A program made the position numbers and the translations under genes. Below are positions 1 through 5,844 of a stretch of DNA of 7,629 nucleotides, piece by piece. A model generated the notes under the pieces. The model was not told the origin of the DNA. It searched no databases and worked only from the letters and a program-made list of their open reading frames with translations. The stretch is from Bdellovibrio sp. (GTDB lineage Bacteria > Bdellovibrionota > Bdellovibrionia > Bdellovibrionales > Bdellovibrionaceae): contig JAHRXB010000288.1 of NCBI GenBank assembly GCA_019104905.1, positions 1 through 7,629 on the forward strand. The letters are read 5' to 3'. Position 1 is the first letter of the stretch. Each line of letters opens with the position of its first letter.

Positions 1-788
1 ATCTGAGCGATCACGGCTCCCGTACTGTCTGCACTGGCCATCGAAAGGCAAGCAGCATTCTTTTCAACAAAGGATTTTACTTCAGAGCACGCAGAACGAC
101 AGCTTGAAATCGAATTGCTGCAATTAAGGCGGTACGCCGCCAGCGCAGCATTGGCCGCCTGGGAAAGGTTCGCCATCTTAGAGCAAGCGGCCTGAATACT
201 CGACGCCGTCTGTTGCCCCATCATCAAAGCGATTTGTGAAGCGGTACTTGCCACACTGTTCATGCCCGAATCATTTTTTTCGTCACAACTATGAGAAGTC
301 TCTTCCACAGAAGAACGACACTCTTGCAAAAGACGATCATAGGTCGCAAAACAGTTTTCAGCGGGGTTGGGGTTCGAAGACGTTTCCCGAGAACGACAAG
401 AGTAGGAAGTTCTTTCGTTATTGTCGGCATAACAAACCTGTCCATCTGGGCATCCCGTCACTTTGCAATTAGCCACTGAGGCATTCGGCACGCACGTTAA
501 AGCAGCGGCCTCATCACTGCCGCTGTCGTCGGAGCTGCAATGATATCCGGGACCACATCTTTCGGCCCCACAAGGAATTCCTTCCAAAAGAAAATCCGTG
601 CTGCTGCTGCCAACACATTCATAAATGGTGTTCTTGGTAATAATGTCGACTCTGGTTTTACAATAAGCCCCAGCACCACAAGTTTGTTGACCACAAATGA
701 CGCCACCAAAGGCAAAGGAACTCGGCAGAAGATTCACTGCCGCCGCAAGGAAGAAAATTTTCAGAAAATACCAATATCTCATTCCCAT
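1..788 (-). CDS. Secreted Cys-rich protein, paralogue A (partial, C-terminus off window)
   Basis: I do not recognise a named family. The frame is open from ATG 788 to the left edge: 262 codons, no stop. Residues 1-27 form a signal peptide (hydrophobic run at about 8-20, likely cleavage after SSFA). The head, residues 31-131, holds three short Cys modules of EGF-like spacing, each with a CGxxxC or CxxxxC start, a GxxC and a later Cys (Cys32-Cys58, Cys73-Cys99, Cys108-Cys131). The family core begins at SCDEKND (residue 167). Over residues 167-223 it matches paralogue B at 52 of 57 positions. After that it diverges, although the Cys pattern (RSC-like, RSAC) continues. By analogy with B and C, a Gly-rich region and conserved tail should lie off the window. 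ATG 788 is preferred over ATG 782 because the FliA-like box sits at the same distance from it as in B and C. The role is unknown; export to the periplasm or surface is inferred. Confidence 0.88.
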   Translation of the reverse strand, partial: MGMRYWYFLKIFFLAAAVNLLPSSFAFGGVICGQQTCGAGAYCKTRVDIITKNTIYECVGSSSTDFLLEGIPCGAERCGPGYHCSSDDSGSDEAAALTCVPNASVANCKVTGCPDGQVCYADNNERTSYSCRSRETSSNPNPAENCFATYDRLLQECRSSVEETSHSCDEKNDSGMNSVASTASQIALMMGQQTASSIQAACSKMANLSQAANAALAAYRLNCSNSISSCRSACSEVKSFVEKNAACLSMASADSTGAVIAQ

Positions 789-796
789 TAGGGAAC

Positions 797-824
797 GTAT
801 CGGCCCTTTGTAGAGACTACTTTA
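797..824 (-). promoter_or_regulatory. FliA (sigma-28)-like promoter of paralogue A
   Basis: Reading the minus strand, TAAAGTAG (824-817), 12 bases, then GCCGATAC (804-797). The textbook sigma-28 consensus is TAAAGTTT-N11-GCCGATAA, so 6 of 8 bases match in the -35 box and 7 of 8 in the -10 box. The -10 box ends 8 bases before ATG 788, which puts the expected transcription start at or within a few bases of the start codon. B and C carry the same arrangement at the same spacing. Assignment to FliA rests on sequence alone. Confidence 0.7.
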
Positions 825-838
825 TGAAATTACAATTT

Positions 839-855
839 CGAGTCACTTTGAGACA
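839..855. repeat. Degenerate TCTCAA-TGA palindrome after gene B
   Basis: Directly after the stop of B, the minus strand reads TGTCTCAAAGTGACTCG. It aligns with the palindrome that follows gene C at 15 of 20 positions when the shared TAG stop is included. Its dyad symmetry is imperfect (GTCTCA against TGACTC), so it is either a decayed copy or a chance similarity. No T-tract follows, so it is not a standard intrinsic terminator. Confidence 0.3.
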
Positions 856-2439
856 CTAAGGAAGCAAAGTTGGACTCATAACTTGATAACGATTCTGAAT
901 CTTCTGCCAAATATTAGAATGGGGTCCGGTGATTCCATCAAGGCCACCAAAACCCGACACTCCTCGTTTGGGATCAAACTGTCCTCCGGGTAAAAACTTT
1001 TTCAGATCCAGCCCGCCAGGGGTTGTGCCTTTTGCCAGGCGCCCGCCGTAGACACCAGCCGCACCGCCGTCACCACCAGAGCCACCACCAAAAAGTCGAC
1101 CGCCGCCACCACCATAAAATCCACCATTCACACCGGCAGAATCTTCACTAGCAATCCCTCCTCCTGCTGCGGCCGGACCTCCGCCAGAGCCGCCACCACC
1201 GCCGCCGACAGAGCCTCCGCCTTGACTTCCGTCAATCGAGTCTCCGCCGCCAGAGCTTGGTGTGCCATGGCTGATCGGAGGAGTTCCAAAAAGATCTCCG
1301 CTCATATCAGAGCCATCGGCCTTATTACCCAATCGAGATGAGGAATCAATACTCCCCACAAGATTATCGCCTCCTGCTTTTTGCGAAACCGAACAGGCGG
1401 GATCGTGGGGGTTCTTAGAACAAATACAAACCTTATTGGTTGTCGCAACCTCCGGTTTTGAACAATCCACAGGGGCCGCCGGGCTACATCCGGGATATTT
1501 TGGATTGGCTTTACAAAGTTCAGTGACTGCCGAATCCCCGGAGGTCAATGCCGAACACTGAGACGCATTGGCCGTGGTGACACCATAATTTTGAATCGCC
1601 TGTTGAGCCTCATTGATTTTTGTCTCTAAGGAACGACACGTGTTGATGTTCTTATCAAAGACCTGCTGATAATGAGACATGGCGTTGCTTAGTTCTTCAC
1701 TGCTCAAATGAGGATAACAGGCCGACGCCTTTTCTGAAGTAAATTTTTTGGCCTGATCACAGGCAGACAAACAGGCCTCTTGCGCATTTTTGCAATTCAT
1801 TCGATAGGCCGCCAAGGCCGCATTCGCCGCTTGAGAGAGATCCGCCATCTTCGAACAGGCAGCCTGAATACTTGAAGCCGTTTGCTGTCCCATCATCAAG
1901 GCAATTTGAGAAGCAGTCCCAGCAACGTTATTCATTCCCGCATCATTCTTCTCATCACAACTGGCCGTTGCCTCCACAGCTTCTTGTTCGCATCTATTTA
2001 TTAGCGAGGTAAACTCAGACAAACAACTTTCAGAACTTTGTGTTGATCCTTCACTCGCTGGAGACTCTTCCCGTGAGGGGGGAGTCTCCTCTATACACCT
2101 GTAGGCTCCATCTTGATGGCGAACACATTGTTCACCAAAGCACTGATTATTGCACTCATTTGGTTCTGCGGGCGCCGACGATGGGCTGGCAGAAGCACTC
2201 GGGGAATTTGTTGCCGAACTCGTCGGGGCGGTAGGTCTTTTTACTTTTGGGGTTGCCGACTTGGAAAGACTTCTCATGCAAGCGTTGAAGTCCGCATTTC
2301 TTTGAGCATCACTGAAGTCATCATAAGACTTCCCGTTATTGGCAATCTTGTTCCGACAAATAATTTCATTATTGGACATCTGCGCCCAAGAGCTCGCCGA
2401 AAAGAATAATAGAATTACAAAAATAGAAAGATTCCCCAT
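856..2439 (-). CDS. Secreted Cys- and Gly-rich modular protein, paralogue B
   Basis: Function unknown; 527 residues. Layout: signal peptide 1-19 (ending SSWA); head with Cys28 and Cys54 and an AxFxxCM motif shared in looser form with C; Ser/Pro/Ala/Thr linker at about 61-93; one compact Cys module at 96-115 (Cys96, 100, 105, 115); core 160-295 starting SCDEKND and containing LMMGQQT and CSKMADLSQAANAALAAYR; second Cys cluster 309-349 (PGCSP, VDCSKPE, CIC, PAC); Gly-rich region at about 355-476 with runs of six and five Gly; conserved tail 478-527. The many even-spaced Cys suggest disulfide bonding outside the cytoplasm. The core looks mostly helical and Ala-rich. ATG 2439 sits 7 bases after a FliA-like -10 box, with no Shine-Dalgarno. 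There are 67 bases to A and 95 from C. A surface or periplasmic structural or adhesive role is inference; no catalytic motif was found. Confidence 0.93.
   Translation of the reverse strand: MGNLSIFVILLFFSASSWAQMSNNEIICRNKIANNGKSYDDFSDAQRNADFNACMRSLSKSATPKVKRPTAPTSSATNSPSASASPSSAPAEPNECNNQCFGEQCVRHQDGAYRCIEETPPSREESPASEGSTQSSESCLSEFTSLINRCEQEAVEATASCDEKNDAGMNNVAGTASQIALMMGQQTASSIQAACSKMADLSQAANAALAAYRMNCKNAQEACLSACDQAKKFTSEKASACYPHLSSEELSNAMSHYQQVFDKNINTCRSLETKINEAQQAIQNYGVTTANASQCSALTSGDSAVTELCKANPKYPGCSPAAPVDCSKPEVATTNKVCICSKNPHDPACSVSQKAGGDNLVGSIDSSSRLGNKADGSDMSGDLFGTPPISHGTPSSGGGDSIDGSQGGGSVGGGGGGSGGGPAAAGGGIASEDSAGVNGGFYGGGGGRLFGGGSGGDGGAAGVYGGRLAKGTTPGGLDLKKFLPGGQFDPKRGVSGFGGLDGITGPHSNIWQKIQNRYQVMSPTLLP
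890..1004 (-). repeat. 115-bp near-identical tail block, copy in gene B
   Basis: This block matches 2569-2683 in gene C at 114 of 115 bases; the one difference is G at 922 against A at 2601. It encodes most of the conserved tail, from the LKKFLPGG motif to the QNR motif. Immediately outside the block the two genes differ at many third positions, and the boundaries are abrupt on both sides. Pairing of the two copies could allow recombination that deletes or fuses B and C. Confidence 0.9.
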
Positions 2440-2446
2440 AGCCCGC

Positions 2447-2474
2447 GTATCGGACTAAATACGAGAATACTTAA
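2447..2474 (-). promoter_or_regulatory. FliA (sigma-28)-like promoter of paralogue B
   Basis: Minus strand: TTAAGTAT (2474-2467), 12 bases, then TCCGATAC (2454-2447). Both boxes score 6 of 8 against the sigma-28 consensus. The spacer begins TCTC, as in gene A. The -10 box ends 7 bases before ATG 2439, predicting a leaderless or near-leaderless mRNA. This promoter lies in the 95-base gap after C, so B need not depend on read-through from C. Confidence 0.6.
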
Positions 2475-2518
2475 AAATACGTTCCTACTAAAATATATAC
2501 GTCTTCTCTTACATCTCC

Positions 2519-2533
2519 GTCTCAATCTGAAAC
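2519..2533. repeat. GTCTCA-ATC-TGAAAC palindrome after gene C
   Basis: A 15-base inverted repeat sits two bases beyond the stop codon of C. In the C transcript it would form a 6-bp stem with one G-U pair and a 3-base loop. The extended plus-strand string at 2517-2535 matches 4868-4886 (after the peroxidase gene) at 17 of 19 positions. No U-tract follows, so it is a poor intrinsic terminator. A protein-binding site or a dispersed repeat is equally possible. Confidence 0.5.
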
Positions 2534-2534
2534 A

Positions 2535-4199
2535 CTACGGCATCAAAGTCGGACTCACGGCCCTATATCGATTCTGAATCTTCTGCCAAATATTAGAATG
2601 AGGTCCGGTGATTCCATCAAGGCCACCAAAACCCGACACTCCTCGTTTGGGATCAAACTGTCCTCCGGGTAAAAACTTTTTCAAGTCTGGTCCGTCTGCA
2701 CCTTTGGCACTTTGGGAACCACGATATGAGCCCCCGCCGCCGCTGGCTTCACCGGCCGAGGATCCATTGCCATAGTAACGGCCTCCGCCGCCTCCATAAA
2801 ATCCCGAATTATCTCCTGAGAATTTATCGCCAACACTTTCATTCGCTTTGGCAAGATGAACCGCTCCAGACCCACCCCCCTCGCTTCCTCCCAGAGGAGC
2901 TCCGCCTTGATGACCATCAATCGAACTCCCACTTCCCCCTCCCGGAATTCCGGGGGCCACAGAAGGAAGGCCCGGGATATCCCCTTGGAACTCTCCGCCG
3001 GAGTTGGCAAGTCTTGAAGAGGAATCAATACTTCCTCCCAAAGAATCGCCGCCTGCTTTTTGCAAAACAGCGCATGAGGGATCATGAGGATTCTTAGAAC
3101 AGATACAAATCTTGTTAGTTGTTGCATATTCAGGTTTAGAACAATCCACGGGAGCCGCGGGGTTGCAGCCTGGATAGTTTGGCGTGGCCTTGCATAGTTC
3201 GGCAACAGAGCGAGATGGATCCCCTGAAGTCAGTGCCGCACACTGAGAAGCATTTGCCAAAGTAGAGCCATAGTTCTGAATCGCTTGTTGAGCTTCGTTA
3301 ATCTTAGATTCCAATGAACGACAAGAATTCAAGTTTCCATCAACCGAAGAGTGATAGCTAGACATCGCCACAGTCAGTTGCCCTCCGCTCAGATCCGGAA
3401 AACACGTCGCCGCCCTTTCAATGATAAAGGTCTTGGCTTGCTCGCAAGAACTCAAGCAAGATTCTTGCGCCGACCGACAATTCAAGCGATAGGCTGCTAA
3501 GGCGGCATTCGCCGCTTGGCTTAAATCCGCCATCTTAGAACAGGCGGCCGTGATACTCGAAGAGGTTTGTTGCCCCATCAACAAGGCGACCTGGGAAGCG
3601 GTGCTCGCAACAGAATTCATTCCACCATCATTCTTTTCATCACAGTTGGAAATCGCCGCCTGAAAATCCTGCTGACATCTCTCAATGAGGTTCCCAAATT
3701 GCCCTTGGCAAGCCAGTGCTTCTTGAGAGTCCTCACTTGTTCGCGCCGTCGCTGGTTCTTCAGAGGTGGGAGCCGCAGCGGGAGAACTGCCGGTTGAGGT
3801 GCCTGCTGATGTATTTGTATTTGTCGCTGTCGTTGTTGTCGTATTCGTTGTACTGGAGGAGCTCCCCTTCATACAATTATCAAAAGCCCTAGTTCCGCTG
3901 GTCAGTCCTTGGGCTTGGCATTTTTTAAATTGTGAATTATCGGGATGATACATCTGAGTGAATGTTCCATCACTTCGCTCAATGACGCCCCCTGAACTCT
4001 TCATGCATTTTTCATATTCCTGTCCACAGAGAGGACTGCCGGGATTGGACTTTAAACATTCTTGAAAGGAAGGAGTACAATAGGATGTACCAACCCAAGG
4101 TCCAGCATGAACAGGGAGAGAAAAGCAGAAGACGCTCCAGAACAACCAAGAGCGCCCCTGTAAACCGAGAATGTACCGAAAATTCCTTATCATCCCCAT
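2535..4199 (-). CDS. Secreted Cys- and Gly-rich modular protein, paralogue C
   Basis: Function unknown; 554 residues from ATG 4199. The frame extends to ATG 4256, but that start is rejected. It would add 19 charged residues before the signal peptide, it lies upstream of the FliA-like promoter, and the ATGGGGATG context at 4199 matches A (ATGGGAATG) and B (ATGGGG). Layout: signal peptide 1-32 (ending PVHA); head 41-109 with six Cys, including CxxxxxxC and CMK motifs; Thr/Asn/Ser-rich linker at about 113-158; core 185-320 starting NCDEKND, 48 of 57 identical to B over the first 57 residues; Cys cluster 336-376 (PGCNP, VDCSKPE, CICSKNPHDPSC); Gly/Ser-rich region at about 383-500; tail 505-554, 46 of 50 identical to B. 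The first gene transcribed of the three. A role outside the cytoplasm is inferred from the signal peptide and Cys content. Confidence 0.92.
   Translation of the reverse strand: MGMIRNFRYILGLQGRSWLFWSVFCFSLPVHAGPWVGTSYCTPSFQECLKSNPGSPLCGQEYEKCMKSSGGVIERSDGTFTQMYHPDNSQFKKCQAQGLTSGTRAFDNCMKGSSSSTTNTTTTTATNTNTSAGTSTGSSPAAAPTSEEPATARTSEDSQEALACQGQFGNLIERCQQDFQAAISNCDEKNDGGMNSVASTASQVALLMGQQTSSSITAACSKMADLSQAANAALAAYRLNCRSAQESCLSSCEQAKTFIIERAATCFPDLSGGQLTVAMSSYHSSVDGNLNSCRSLESKINEAQQAIQNYGSTLANASQCAALTSGDPSRSVAELCKATPNYPGCNPAAPVDCSKPEYATTNKICICSKNPHDPSCAVLQKAGGDSLGGSIDSSSRLANSGGEFQGDIPGLPSVAPGIPGGGSGSSIDGHQGGAPLGGSEGGGSGAVHLAKANESVGDKFSGDNSGFYGGGGGRYYGNGSSAGEASGGGGSYRGSQSAKGADGPDLKKFLPGGQFDPKRGVSGFGGLDGITGPHSNIWQKIQNRYRAVSPTLMP
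2569..2683 (-). repeat. 115-bp near-identical tail block, copy in gene C
   Basis: Partner of the block at 890-1004, in direct orientation 1679 bases away, with one mismatch. The tract encodes the LKKFLPGG to QNR part of the tail. In the core-coding DNA of the same two genes, a comparable stretch encoding the AANAALAAYR region differs at roughly 10 of 62 bases. The tail is therefore unusually uniform at silent sites. Confidence 0.9.
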
Positions 4200-4206
4200 G
4201 TCTAGA

Positions 4207-4234
4207 TTATCGGCTCTTCGACTAGAATCCTTGA
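4207..4234 (-). promoter_or_regulatory. FliA (sigma-28)-like promoter of paralogue C
   Basis: Minus strand: TCAAGGAT (4234-4227), 12 bases, then GCCGATAA (4214-4207). The -10 box is a perfect sigma-28 match; the -35 box is weak (5 of 8). The spacer again begins TCT. The -10 box ends 7 bases before ATG 4199. It lies inside the extended reading frame that starts at ATG 4256, which argues that the extension is not translated. Confidence 0.65.
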
Positions 4235-4265
4235 GATACTCACAAATTCTTCTCATATTTTAATA

Positions 4266-4282
4266 AATCTCAAATTGAGATT
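4266..4282. promoter_or_regulatory. Perfect 17-base palindrome in the C/peroxidase divergent region
   Basis: AATCTCAA-A-TTGAGATT is an exact inverted repeat with 8-base arms around a single central A. It lies 32 bases upstream of the C promoter -35 box and 29 bases upstream of the candidate peroxidase promoter. It is therefore well placed as an operator acting on one or both divergent genes. It shares the TCTCAA core with the elements after C and after the peroxidase gene. No regulator is encoded in this window. Confidence 0.5.
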
Positions 4283-4310
4283 CACCGCGCAGGACCAAAG
4301 AATTAGCCCC

Positions 4311-4339
4311 ATGACAAAGGAGCGTTTCTTTTAGATCAT
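4311..4339 (+). promoter_or_regulatory. Possible housekeeping promoter of the glutathione peroxidase gene
   Basis: ATGACA (4311-4316) is 5 of 6 to the sigma-70 -35 consensus. It is followed after 17 bases by GATCAT (4334-4339), 4 of 6 to the -10 consensus. This would give a leader of about 30 bases before ATG 4374. The boxes are imperfect and could be chance. No FliA-like element is visible on this side. Confidence 0.3.
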
Positions 4340-4373
4340 AAAGACACAGCCAGACATCCACCAAGGAGCTGTT

Positions 4374-4865
4374 ATGGATAAAAACCTTTATTCCTTTTCT
4401 GTAAAAAATGCGAGCGGCTCACCCGTCTCCCTTGAGAAATACCGAGGACAAGTGGTCTTAGTCGTAAACGTCGCCAGCAAATGCGGTTTCACGCCCCAAT
4501 ATAAAGGGCTCGAAGAGCTGTTTGAAAAATTCAAAGATCAAGGATTCTCCATCATCGGCTTTCCCTGCAACCAATTTGGAGCGCAAGAACCAGGCAGTGA
4601 CTCTGAGATCCAGCAGTTTTGCGAACTCAACTATGGCGTGCAATTCCCTGTCATGGCCAAAGTCGAAGTCAATGGAGAGCAAGCTGATCCCGTCTATAAA
4701 TGGCTCAAAGAAGCCGCCCCAGGAGTCTTGGGAACTGAGATGATCAAATGGAACTTCACAAAATTTCTAGTCGGCCGCGATGGTCAAGTGATCAAACGTT
4801 ATGCTCCTCAAGATGAACCCAAAAGCATGATTGAGGATATTCAAAAAGCTCTTGCGAAATCATAG
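4374..4865 (+). CDS. gpx: Glutathione peroxidase family, thioredoxin-dependent 2-Cys type
   Basis: A 163-residue protein of usual bacterial GPx length. It should reduce H2O2 and organic hydroperoxides. The catalytic tetrad is complete: Cys37 in NVASKCGFTP (Cys, not selenocysteine), Gln71 in FPCNQFGAQEPG, and Trp126-Asn127 in KWNFTKFL. Cys83 in QFCELNYGVQFP aligns with the resolving Cys of yeast Orp1/Hyr1. This predicts a Cys37-Cys83 disulfide recycled by thioredoxin rather than glutathione; Cys65 is the usual structural Cys. There is no signal peptide, so it acts in the cytoplasm. AAGGAG at 4363-4368 lies 5 bases before the ATG and supports this start. It is divergent from paralogue C, with no obvious operon partner. 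It is the only gene in the window with a clear enzyme assignment. The family is certain; the electron donor is inferred. Confidence 0.97.
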   Translation: MDKNLYSFSVKNASGSPVSLEKYRGQVVLVVNVASKCGFTPQYKGLEELFEKFKDQGFSIIGFPCNQFGAQEPGSDSEIQQFCELNYGVQFPVMAKVEVNGEQADPVYKWLKEAAPGVLGTEMIKWNFTKFLVGRDGQVIKRYAPQDEPKSMIEDIQKALAKS

Positions 4866-4867
4866 GG

Positions 4868-4888
4868 CCGTCTCAAATTGAAACACGG
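4868..4888. repeat. GTCTCAA-A-TTGAAAC palindrome after the peroxidase gene
   Basis: It starts 2 bases after the peroxidase stop. The core 4870-4884 has 7-base arms with one mismatch around a central A, flanked by CC and ACGG. 17 of 19 bases match the element after gene C, in the same plus-strand orientation, although the two preceding genes point in opposite directions. In the peroxidase mRNA the stem contains a C-A mismatch and no U-tract follows, so it is not a convincing terminator. Confidence 0.5.
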
Positions 4889-5003
4889 TGATGCCCGTAC
4901 AAATCGTTGACAGACACTCGCGAAGTACGGCATCCCAAGAATCCCAGCGCCTCAATAGACCGCTTATTCCATCTCATCGGTTCATAGACTGGCACCTGCC
5001 TTG

Positions 5004-5026
5004 CTCCTTTTCTTTCAAAAAAGGAG
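5004..5026 (+). promoter_or_regulatory. Hairpin that sequesters the ribosome binding site of the 5035 gene
   Basis: CTCCTTTT (5004-5011) is perfectly complementary to AAAAGGAG (5019-5026), leaving a 7-base loop. The 3' arm contains the whole Shine-Dalgarno AAGGAG (5021-5026), which lies 8 bases before ATG 5035. In mRNA the 8-bp stem would mask ribosome access, giving translation that depends on temperature, a protein or an RNA. The stem is A/U-rich in its inner half, so it may simply melt. Confidence 0.5.
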
Positions 5027-5034
5027 AGAAATTC

Positions 5035-5838
5035 ATGTCATTCAAATTTTTATCGCTGACCCTTGCCGGCGCGCTAAGCATGCAAAGTATGGCTATTGCA
5101 CAAACGGATCGAACCGCCGGAATTGGCGACGAACAAATTCGTGCCGCCAAACAAAACATTATGGCCGTAAAAAAAGATCTCTTAGCGCTGGATCAAGCAC
5201 TGATCGCGGCAAAAGAAAATATTGAGAAAAGAGACAGCAGTGGACGCATCCTGAATGGATCCGCCATCGCTGGTGCCGCCGTCGGTTTAGGACTTTCCGC
5301 AATTGCTGGATTTTCTTTCAGTTCAAGAGGGGGAAGCAGCTCCGGGATCCTCGGCTTTTTTGCTGGTGCAGCGGCTGTTTTGACGTCCGCTTCATCAAGC
5401 GGTCTCAGTGCTGCGGGCGAAAAGGCAAAACCCGATTCAGATCTTAAGGATCTCACAGAAAAACTGAACGGCGCTGAAGCCGAAGTCCAAGGGGCTCTTT
5501 CCGCGACTTCCGATAAGGCCACAGTGGCTCTTCTCAAGCAACTCGATGGCTCTCTCAAAGAAGTCAGAAAAACACTCACGACATATTCTGAAAAAGACGC
5601 TTCCATATCTAAAAATAAGTTGATCGCTCAGATCACTCAAGCTGCGGGTGCGGCCATCACCGTTTACGGCGTCACACAACGCCAATCTAAAGCCGTCCTT
5701 ATCGGGCCGTTGATCATGAGTGCCGGAAACATCGGTCAAATTGTCGGCGGATTGTCTGATGCAGACGCGGAACTTGTTCTCAAGGAAATTGAAAACACAC
5801 GTCGCTCTCTTCTTTCAGCCGCTGTGGCGTTGGAGTAG
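5035..5838 (+). CDS. Exported membrane-associated protein of unknown function
   Basis: 267 residues; family not recognised. ATG 5035 is chosen over the longer frame from 4888 because it has AAGGAG 8 bases upstream and opens directly into a signal peptide (residues 1-22, ending AIA before QTD). Mature layout: an amphipathic helical stretch at about 33-66 with heptad-like Leu/Ile spacing; a Gly/Ala-rich hydrophobic hairpin at about 73-93 and 104-119, split by a short Arg-Gly-Ser turn; a second charged helical region at about 134-190; two more Gly/Ala-rich hydrophobic segments at about 199-213 and 220-240; a short charged helix to the end. There are no Cys in the mature part. Gly-zipper-like hydrophobic pairs flanked by amphipathic helices suggest membrane insertion or oligomerisation, but that is inference. 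Probably co-transcribed with the next gene (6-base gap). Confidence 0.9.
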   Translation: MSFKFLSLTLAGALSMQSMAIAQTDRTAGIGDEQIRAAKQNIMAVKKDLLALDQALIAAKENIEKRDSSGRILNGSAIAGAAVGLGLSAIAGFSFSSRGGSSSGILGFFAGAAAVLTSASSSGLSAAGEKAKPDSDLKDLTEKLNGAEAEVQGALSATSDKATVALLKQLDGSLKEVRKTLTTYSEKDASISKNKLIAQITQAAGAAITVYGVTQRQSKAVLIGPLIMSAGNIGQIVGGLSDADAELVLKEIENTRRSLLSAAVALE

Positions 5839-5844
5839 AATAAC

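Noticed and set aside
236..791. Plus-strand reading frames of 60-85 codons across 236-791
   Set aside because: They lie opposite paralogue A, whose minus-strand frame is open throughout, has a signal peptide and matches B and C. The plus frames have no ribosome binding site or recognisable content.
1060..1260. Gly-rich coding repeats as a phase-variable tract
   Set aside because: The Gly codons are mixed and form no long homopolymer or regular short tandem repeat at the DNA level, so slippage is not favoured.
1262..1561. 99-codon plus-strand frame opposite gene B
   Set aside because: Complement of the Gly-rich and Cys-cluster coding region, with no start signals and no recognisable domain.
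2518..2537. Intrinsic terminator after gene C
   Set aside because: The stem is only 6 bp with a 3-base loop, and it is followed by GGAGATG rather than a U-tract.
2681..3205. 174-codon minus-strand frame inside gene C
   Set aside because: A shifted frame within a Gly-rich coding region with strongly biased composition. The main frame matches B along its whole length, so this is a shadow.
4907..4935. TTGACA at 4907-4912 as a promoter for the 5035 gene
   Set aside because: The -35 hexamer is perfect, but no acceptable -10 hexamer is found 16-18 bases downstream (GCATCC and neighbours).
4888..5034. N-terminal extension of the 5035 gene to ATG 4888
   Set aside because: It would put 49 polar residues before a clear signal peptide and translate through the Shine-Dalgarno and its hairpin. 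ATG 5035 has AAGGAG at the proper distance.
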